From assembly GCA_002718015.1 (NCBI GenBank), contig PBCW01000033.1, positions 4,783 through 15,735 on the forward strand: a DNA stretch of 10,953 nt, written 5' to 3'. Below are positions 6,285 through 10,953 of the stretch, piece after piece; within the stretch, counting starts at the first letter, position 1; the number at the start of each line of letters is the position of its first letter. The notes under the pieces are model-generated. The model was not told the origin of the DNA. It worked only from the letters and a program-made list of their open reading frames with translations, and did not search any database. Source of the stretch: Rhodospirillaceae bacterium. Lineage in GTDB: Bacteria > Pseudomonadota > Alphaproteobacteria > UBA8366. Position numbers and translations under genes: made by a program.

Positions 6285-7316
6285 ATGAGAAAATTTTTGA
6301 TGGCGGCTGCCTCGGTGGCATTTGCCAGTAGCACTATCATTGGCGCGGAACCAGCATCTGCCGCTGACGGGCCAACACTCACCGCAGTTAAAAAACGTGG
6401 TGAATTGATATGCGGCGTCCATCAGGGCCGCTATGGCTTTGCTATCGCTGACAAAAAAGGCAAGTGGAAAGGGCTCGATGTTGATGTCTGCAAAGCAGTA
6501 GCGGCAGCGGTTCTTGGTGATGGTAATAAAGTAAAATACATTCCACTAGGAAGCGTGCAACGCTTCCCTGCCCTGCAGTCGGGGCAAGTTGACATGCTTT
6601 CACGCACTACAACTATCACGCTAACCCGGGACTCAGCTCTCGGTCTTAACTTTGGCCCCCCAACCTTTTACACCGGAACCGGTTTTATGGTTCGCAAGAA
6701 ACTGGGAATTACAAAAGTCGACCAACTCGGTGGCGCAGCAATTTGTGTCTTTCCAGGCAGCACAACAGAGAAGAATATTGCCGCATTATTCAAGTCAAAA
6801 GGAATGAAGATGACCCCCGTTGTTATCGAAAATTCAAAAGAACTTGTCAGCGCATATATGGCGGGTCGTTGCGATGTACTTGCTATGGATCAGGCAGGAC
6901 TTCCAGGTCACCAACAATACGATGCTAAAACCCCCTCCGATCATGTCATTTTGGATGGAGTTTATTCCAAGGAACCACTCGCCGTTGGCGTACGAGCTGA
7001 TGATGACCAGTGGTTTGATATTACAAAGTGGGTTGTACATGCACTGTTCAATGCAGAAGAATGGGGAATTACCCAAGCAAACGTTGATAAAATGAAAGCG
7101 TCAAAAGATCCGAATGTTACACGACTGCTTGGTGCAACTGGCAATCTTGGCAAAAAGATAGGGCTTGGCAAATCATGGGCTTATGACGCAATCAAAACGG
7201 TTGGCAACTACGGTGAAGTATACGATAGAAACTGGGGTCCACCGTTGAACCTTGCGCGAGGCGTCAATAAACTTTGGACAGAAGGGGGCCTGATGTACGG
7301 CTTCCCGATGAAATAA
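6285..7316 (+). CDS. aapJ: AapJ, periplasmic general L-amino-acid-binding protein
   Basis: AapJ captures L-amino acids in the periplasm and hands them to the AapQM permease. The start is placed at ATG 6285 because GGGAG lies 8 bases upstream; a GTG at 6270 would put that site inside the gene. The 343-aa precursor has a signal peptide (MRKF, hydrophobic core, AEPASA, likely cleavage near residue 26). The mature part is a family 3 solute-binding protein: KKRGELICGV (37-45), GLDVDVCKAVAAA (63-75), RFPALQSGQVDMLSR (93-107), then TRDSALGLNF with R115, the likely carboxylate ligand. DVLAMDQAG contains D202, a likely amino-group ligand. C43/C69 and C154/C196 may form disulfides. The C-terminal NYGEVYDRN and ARGVNKLW segments are characteristic of AapJ rather than other family 3 proteins. 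Confidence 0.95.
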   Translation: MRKFLMAAASVAFASSTIIGAEPASAADGPTLTAVKKRGELICGVHQGRYGFAIADKKGKWKGLDVDVCKAVAAAVLGDGNKVKYIPLGSVQRFPALQSGQVDMLSRTTTITLTRDSALGLNFGPPTFYTGTGFMVRKKLGITKVDQLGGAAICVFPGSTTEKNIAALFKSKGMKMTPVVIENSKELVSAYMAGRCDVLAMDQAGLPGHQQYDAKTPSDHVILDGVYSKEPLAVGVRADDDQWFDITKWVVHALFNAEEWGITQANVDKMKASKDPNVTRLLGATGNLGKKIGLGKSWAYDAIKTVGNYGEVYDRNWGPPLNLARGVNKLWTEGGLMYGFPMK

Positions 7317-7322
7317 GACCTT

Positions 7323-7365
7323 TTTAGACGTGCCGCCCAGTCCTTGCAGGGCGGCACCGTCTAAA
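7323..7365 (+). terminator. Strong intercistronic stem-loop after aapJ (attenuating terminator or mRNA-stabilising hairpin)
   Basis: TTTAGACG plus TGCCGCCC (7323-7338) pairs with GGGCGGCA plus CCGTCTAAA (7349-7365) around a 10-base loop, with one bulged base. That gives 16 pairs, including a GC-rich 8-bp core, followed by TTTGTTT. It begins 6 bases after the aapJ stop and lies 30 bases before aapQ. In comparable operons such hairpins end part of the transcripts or protect the upstream message, giving excess binding protein. Which applies here is inference. Confidence 0.8.
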
Positions 7366-7394
7366 TTTGTTTAACCGAATTTGCAAAATAGCTT

Positions 7395-8573
7395 ATGGCC
7401 GAACCGGCGCCCCCGCCAAAAACCAATCGTTCGATACTCCACAGTATCGCGTTCCGGAATATTGCATATCAGCTGCTACTTGCTGCGGCGCTGATTTTTC
7501 TCGGCTGGTATCTTTATTACAATATTAATGAAAACCTCGATCGCCAGAATATTGCAACGGGTTGGAGTTTTTTAAATGAGCCAGCAGGTTTTGACATAAG
7601 CGAGTCAATTATCCCTTTTGACTCAAGTCAAACCTTCGCCCGCATCTTTGCCGCCGGCGTGCTTAATACTCTTCATGTAGCATTTGTTGGTATTTTTCTT
7701 GCTACCTTACTGGGTGTTATAATGGGAATAGCCCGTGTATCACGTAACTGGCTAGTATCAAAAGTAGCATCCGCTTACGTAGAAATCTGCCGGAACGTAC
7801 CCGTTGTTCTGCATGTGATTTTTTGGTCCTCCATTATCCGACTTCTGCCCCATCCGCGCCAGGCACTAGAACCGTTTAATGGAGCATTTATATCCAATCG
7901 TGGGCTTATGCTGCCGTTCCCGGTTGATAACGTACTTTATCCTTGGGTGGCTTTTACCCTAGTTTTAGGAATTGGTGGAGCATTGATTTTTGCTCGGTGG
8001 GCGCGTTTCCGTCGAGAACACACTGGACAATACATTTCTATATTTTGGCCCAGCACTTCAATAGTCGTTGGATTACCATTATTGGTATGGGCGTTAGGCG
8101 GCGCTCCATTGGCGTGGGATTATCCAGAATTGAAAGGGTTTAATTACCAGGGAGGGATATCCTTATCCCCAGAATACATAGCTCTACTAATCGGTATAAC
8201 AGTGTACACGGGGGCTTTCATCGCCGAAATAGTTCGTTCCGGTATTGAGTCAATTCACCGTGGACAGATTGAAGCTTCTCGTGCCCTTGGGCTACGCCAT
8301 AGTTTCATCATGCGCTATATTATAATTCCGCAGGCTCTCAGGGTAATAGTGCCACCCACAGCGAGCCAATATCTAAGTCTTACCAAAAATAGTTCTTTGG
8401 GGGTTCTGATAGGCTACCCTGATTTGGTCAATATCGGAAACACTTCACTAAATCAGACAGGCCAGGCGGTGGAAGCTATTGCAATCATGATGCTAGTTTA
8501 CCTAACTATAAGCCTCACGATCTCAATTGTTATGAATTTTTACAACAAACTTGTAGCTATTAGGGAGCGCTGA
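7395..8573 (+). CDS. aapQ: AapQ, inner-membrane permease of the L-amino-acid ABC transporter
   Basis: AapQ is one of two different permease subunits that form the AapQM channel. The 392-aa length suits AapQ, which is longer than ordinary polar amino-acid permeases because of an extended middle part. The first membrane helix is at about 24-43, followed by a periplasmic segment to about 85. The permease core starts with GVLNTLHVAFVGIFLATLLG (88-107) and RNVPVVLHVIFW (133-144). LLPHPRQ (150-156) is an AapQ-type signature. The cytoplasmic EAA loop that contacts the ATPase runs 293-314 (EASRALGL, then IIIPQALR). Helices fill the C-terminus. No clear Shine-Dalgarno precedes the ATG at 7395, which fits lower expression than AapJ. 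The stop is 2 bases before aapM. Confidence 0.95.
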   Translation: MAEPAPPPKTNRSILHSIAFRNIAYQLLLAAALIFLGWYLYYNINENLDRQNIATGWSFLNEPAGFDISESIIPFDSSQTFARIFAAGVLNTLHVAFVGIFLATLLGVIMGIARVSRNWLVSKVASAYVEICRNVPVVLHVIFWSSIIRLLPHPRQALEPFNGAFISNRGLMLPFPVDNVLYPWVAFTLVLGIGGALIFARWARFRREHTGQYISIFWPSTSIVVGLPLLVWALGGAPLAWDYPELKGFNYQGGISLSPEYIALLIGITVYTGAFIAEIVRSGIESIHRGQIEASRALGLRHSFIMRYIIIPQALRVIVPPTASQYLSLTKNSSLGVLIGYPDLVNIGNTSLNQTGQAVEAIAIMMLVYLTISLTISIVMNFYNKLVAIRER

Positions 8574-8575
8574 CA

Positions 8576-9673
8576 TTGGTTGATATTCAATCAAAGCGCA
8601 CACCTCCGCCCGTAGCGGAGAGAGTACCAGTAATTCGGTGGATGCGTGATAATTTTTTCAGCTCTGCTTGGAACACACTGCTTACCATTCTCATCGTGTT
8701 AATCCTCTTTAAAGCGTTACCCTCTTTTTTTGAATGGGGGGTTCTAAGCGCGGTATGGGGAGCACAAGACCATACCTCTTGTCGGTCAGAAGGAGCGGGT
8801 GCGTGCTGGGCGGTCATTGCCGAAAAGCATAGGCCTATGTTGTTTGGTTTATTTCCCTACGAGGAACATTGGCGGTTGATAGTTGCACTAATAATTTTTG
8901 TTAGCGTGATCTGCATAACTCTCTCGAGACGCTTCTGGAAACTTAAAATTTTGGCCCCTCTGTGGATTACCAATCTCGGTATTTGCTCTTTGCTGATGTG
9001 GGGTGGTCTTTTCGGATTGGAGTACGTGGACACCCAACAATGGGGAGGGCTGCCACTAACAATGGTATTATTTACAGGAACAGTTGTGTTCGGCATGCCA
9101 GTTGCTGTGTTGTTAGCACTCGGACGTCGCTCTCATATGCCAGGAATTAAAGCAATCTGTGTTACCTTTATTGAATGCATGCGGGGCGTACCGCTTATTA
9201 CTATTCTGTTCGTAGCAGTTAATGTGTTTCCATTATTTCTACCTCAAGGTTTAGAATTTGATGTGATGATCAGAGTAATGGTTGGAATGGCAATATTTTT
9301 TGCGTGTTACCAAGCAGAGGTTATTCGAGGCGGGTTGCAAGCCATCACACGCGGTCAATACGAGGCAGCTGAGGCTCTCGGCCTCGGGTACTGGCAGATG
9401 ATGATCCGGATCATTCTGCCCCAAGCTTTGAGAGTATGTTTGCCGGGGATCGTTAATCATATTATCGCTGCATTTAAAAACACTTCATACGTCTTGATCA
9501 TTGGCCTTTTTGATATCCTTAGTGCAACAACCGCTGTAATGCAGGATCCATTATGGCGTCTTTTTACCATAGAGGCCTACCTTTTCGTTGCGCTCATATA
9601 TTTTATATTTTGTTTTGCGCTTTCCAAATACAGTCAAAATGTTGAGCGTTGGCTAGATGAAGGGCGTCGCTAG
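8576..9673 (+). CDS. aapM: AapM, inner-membrane permease of the L-amino-acid ABC transporter
   Basis: AapM is the partner permease of AapQ. The start is TTG at 8576, supported by GGGAG at 8563-8567 with 8-base spacing and by only two bases after the aapQ stop. The 365-aa protein has a first helix at about 34-52, then a periplasmic loop with two cysteines (C69, C77; GAGACWAVI) that is characteristic of AapM and may carry a disulfide. Further helices lie at about 100-116 and 130-148. The permease core holds [24 protein letters not shown] (161-184, continuous membrane stretch), [13 protein letters not shown] (200-212) and the EAA loop at 263-284 ([14 protein letters not shown], then ILPQALR). 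It ends with [11 protein letters not shown], probably cytoplasmic. The last bases overlap an alternative upstream start of aapP. Confidence 0.95.
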   Translation: MVDIQSKRTPPPVAERVPVIRWMRDNFFSSAWNTLLTILIVLILFKALPSFFEWGVLSAVWGAQDHTSCRSEGAGACWAVIAEKHRPMLFGLFPYEEHWRLIVALIIFVSVICITLSRRFWKLKILAPLWITNLGICSLLMWGGLFGLEYVDTQQWGGLPLTMVLFTGTVVFGMPVAVLLALGRRSHMPGIKAICVTFIECMRGVPLITILFVAVNVFPLFLPQGLEFDVMIRVMVGMAIFFACYQAEVIRGGLQAITRGQYEAAEALGLGYWQMMIRIILPQALRVCLPGIVNHIIAAFKNTSYVLIIGLFDILSATTAVMQDPLWRLFTIEAYLFVALIYFIFCFALSKYSQNVERWLDEGRR

Positions 9674-9692
9674 ATTATCTCGGAGAGAATCA

Positions 9693-10469
9693 TTGGAAAA
9701 CTCAAAAAGTTCTGCCTCAAGTCAAAAGCATGAAGAATTTGTCATAGAATTAACAGGTGTCAACAAGTGGTACGGCGATTTCCAAGCACTTGTTGACATT
9801 AACATGTCGGTGCGACGCAGTGAGAGGTTCGTGGTTTGCGGTCCCTCTGGGTCGGGAAAATCAACCATGATACGTTGTATCAATAGATTGGAAGTTCATC
9901 AGCGCGGAAAAATAGTTGTCGATGGCATCGAACTTACAGATAATCTTAAGAATATTGAAGCCATACGCAGCGAAGTGGGAATGGTATTTCAATCATTTAA
10001 TTTATTCCCCCACATGTCCGTAATAGATAACCTAATCCTGGCACCAATGTTGGTCAGAAAAATGCCAAAAAAAGATGCCGAAGAGTTGGCTATGCAATAT
10101 CTTGAGCGTGTTCAAATACCAGAACAAGCATTCAAATATCCTGGCCAGCTTTCCGGAGGTCAACAACAGAGAGTTGCTATTGCGAGATCTCTGTGTATGC
10201 AGCCAAAGATCATGCTTTTTGATGAGCCAACATCCGCGCTAGACCCGGAAATGATTAAAGAAGTTCTTGATGTCATGATCGAGTTGGCTGAGGACGGCAT
10301 GACAATGATAGTGGTAACCCATGAGATGGGGTTTGCAAAAACTGTTGCTGATACCATGGTCTTTATGGATGCAGGTGAGATTGTAGAGAAAGCTGCCCCT
10401 GGCAAATTTTTCACTGCGCCAGATAATCCTCGAACCCAGCTTTTTTTAAGTCAAATATTAACTCACTGA
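9693..10469 (+). CDS. aapP: AapP, ATPase of the L-amino-acid ABC transporter
   Basis: AapP is the nucleotide-binding subunit that drives AapJQM uptake from the cytoplasmic face. All ABC motifs are intact in the 258-aa version: Walker [10 protein letters not shown] (50-58), Q-loop Q100 in [12 protein letters not shown], signature LSGGQQQR (153-160), Walker B IMLFDEP (173-179), D-loop SALD (181-184) and switch H210. The start is placed at TTG 9693 because GGAGAG at 9682-9687 is well spaced and the length then matches known AapP (about 257 aa). An ATG at 9657, inside the end of aapM, would add 12 residues ([12 protein letters not shown]) and has a poorer site. KYPGQLSGG and VRKMPKK are close to Rhizobium AapP as recalled. 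It is the last aap gene; no clear terminator follows. Confidence 0.95.
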   Translation: MENSKSSASSQKHEEFVIELTGVNKWYGDFQALVDINMSVRRSERFVVCGPSGSGKSTMIRCINRLEVHQRGKIVVDGIELTDNLKNIEAIRSEVGMVFQSFNLFPHMSVIDNLILAPMLVRKMPKKDAEELAMQYLERVQIPEQAFKYPGQLSGGQQQRVAIARSLCMQPKIMLFDEPTSALDPEMIKEVLDVMIELAEDGMTMIVVTHEMGFAKTVADTMVFMDAGEIVEKAAPGKFFTAPDNPRTQLFLSQILTH

Positions 10470-10765
10470 TCTCTGCCAATCTTCATGATGTTCGACATGA
10501 CTGGCCAGGGGGTATCTATGTTTTTTGTTGAAACAAATGCTAACGTATTTATTTTACTGCCCCACTTTTCGTTCACTACTTGTTACAACCCATCCATCAA
10601 GTTTTTCGGAAAACCAAATATAAGAAAAAATTGTCTTTAACCCGAGTACACGTGAAGGCATGAACCTCAGGACATTGCACCTGAGTCGTTGTTGGTTTTA
10701 CTCCTCTACTGATCCGCTACCAAAGGTGGTTTTTCTGTAGCCAATATTCCACTTGGGGAGCATTT
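10470..10765. other. Intergenic stretch without a convincing gene
   Basis: No recognisable protein or RNA gene lies here. A 40-codon frame (ATG 10518 to TAA 10640) has an AGGGGG 5 bases upstream but a phenylalanine-rich, unfamiliar product, so I do not call it. CTCAGG at 10666-10671 pairs with CCTGAG at 10680-10685 around 8 bases and is followed by a T-containing stretch (GGTTTT at 10694-10699); it is at best a weak terminator and is 200 bases from aapP. The promoter of the gene entering at the right edge probably lies here too. Confidence 0.5.
10666..10685 (+). terminator. Small hairpin, possible weak terminator
   Basis: A perfect 6-bp stem (CTCAGG/CCTGAG) closes an 8-base loop. There is no immediate T run; only scattered T-rich sequence follows. 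It is the only tidy inverted repeat between aapP and the next start, which is why it is listed. Confidence 0.2.
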
Positions 10766-10890
10766 GTGACCATGAGCCAACCGGAAGCACGTTTTCGAAA
10801 CCACGTTGTATTTTACAAAAATAAGCTTGCGCAAGTGCCTACTGTCACTCATTCTCCTACGGAAGTTGAAAGACACATGGGGAGGAGTTT

Positions 10891-10953
10891 ATGTCCATTG
10901 AAGATGAAGACCTTGAGGGTGAATTCATTATGGGGTGGCCTGACCGTAAACGG
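10891..10953 (+). CDS. 5' end of an unidentified gene, truncated by the window
   Basis: ATG 10891 follows GGGGAGGAG at 10879-10887, the strongest Shine-Dalgarno in the window. The 21 visible residues begin MSIEDEDLEGEF and continue to PDRKR; the acidic start is protein-like, but I do not recognise a family. A competing frame opens at GTG 10766 (ATG 10772), also with GGGGAG 5 bases upstream, and stays open to the window end (beginning MSQPEARFRNH from the ATG). The two frames overlap, so at most one full-length gene is likely. The later start is preferred on ribosome-binding strength. The bases beyond 10953 would settle it. Confidence 0.4.
   Translation, partial: MSIEDEDLEGEFIMGWPDRKR

Noticed and set aside
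6092..6422. 79-aa plus- and minus-strand frames over the aap promoter region
   Set aside because: They overlap aapJ or the oxygenase start and have no recognisable protein features.
10518..10640. 40-codon frame with AGGGGG upstream
   Set aside because: The product is short, phenylalanine-rich and unfamiliar; one start signal is not enough to call a gene.
10470..10765. tRNA or structured RNA in the spacer after aapP
   Set aside because: No cloverleaf, T-loop sequence or extended pairing could be found by eye.

Overview
The window looks like chromosomal DNA of a planktonic, probably marine, alphaproteobacterium. It has modest GC content, tightly packed genes, and a complete aapJQMP general L-amino-acid ABC transporter of the Rhizobium type. 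Around it are TauD-type and TIGR02466-type 2-oxoglutarate (2OG) oxygenases, a DUF4149 membrane protein, a CIA30 protein and a small photolyase-like flavoprotein. That mix is common in marine alphaproteobacteria, but the clade is an inference. I see no insertion sequence, CRISPR array, tRNA or rRNA.

Left part (1-1536): a one-domain cupin gene (+) faces a TauD/TfdA-family dioxygenase gene (-) across about 130 bp. Middle part (1537-4853): an AT-rich divergent spacer leads into a COQ7-family di-iron hydroxylase gene, followed at once by a photolyase-like gene. This flavoprotein has the FAD-binding helical domain first and what looks like the photolyase alpha/beta domain last, so its domain order is swapped. 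A convergent DUF4149 membrane gene and a divergent gene for an exported or membrane-anchored CIA30-domain protein follow. COQ7 and CIA30 have links to ubiquinone and complex I through their eukaryotic relatives, so this block may be a flavin/quinone redox neighbourhood.

Right-centre (4889-6134): two adjacent minus-strand genes encode paralogous TIGR02466/PF13759-type 2OG-Fe(II) oxygenases whose conserved H-x-H, distal H and R fall at identical residue numbers. They diverge from aapJ across a 150-bp spacer.

Right part (6285-10469): aapJ (binding protein), a strong stem-loop, then aapQ, aapM (permeases) and aapP (ATPase). Together they import L-amino acids across the inner membrane. The stem-loop probably lets the binding protein be made in excess of the membrane parts. 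aapM and probably aapP start with TTG codons that have good ribosome binding sites.

Right end (10470-10953): about 300 bp without a convincing gene, then two possible starts in different frames, the second (10891) with a very strong Shine-Dalgarno sequence and running off the window.

The best candidate for something undescribed is the domain-swapped photolyase-like protein coupled to a COQ7-like hydroxylase. The second is the tandem oxygenase pair next to the amino-acid transporter.
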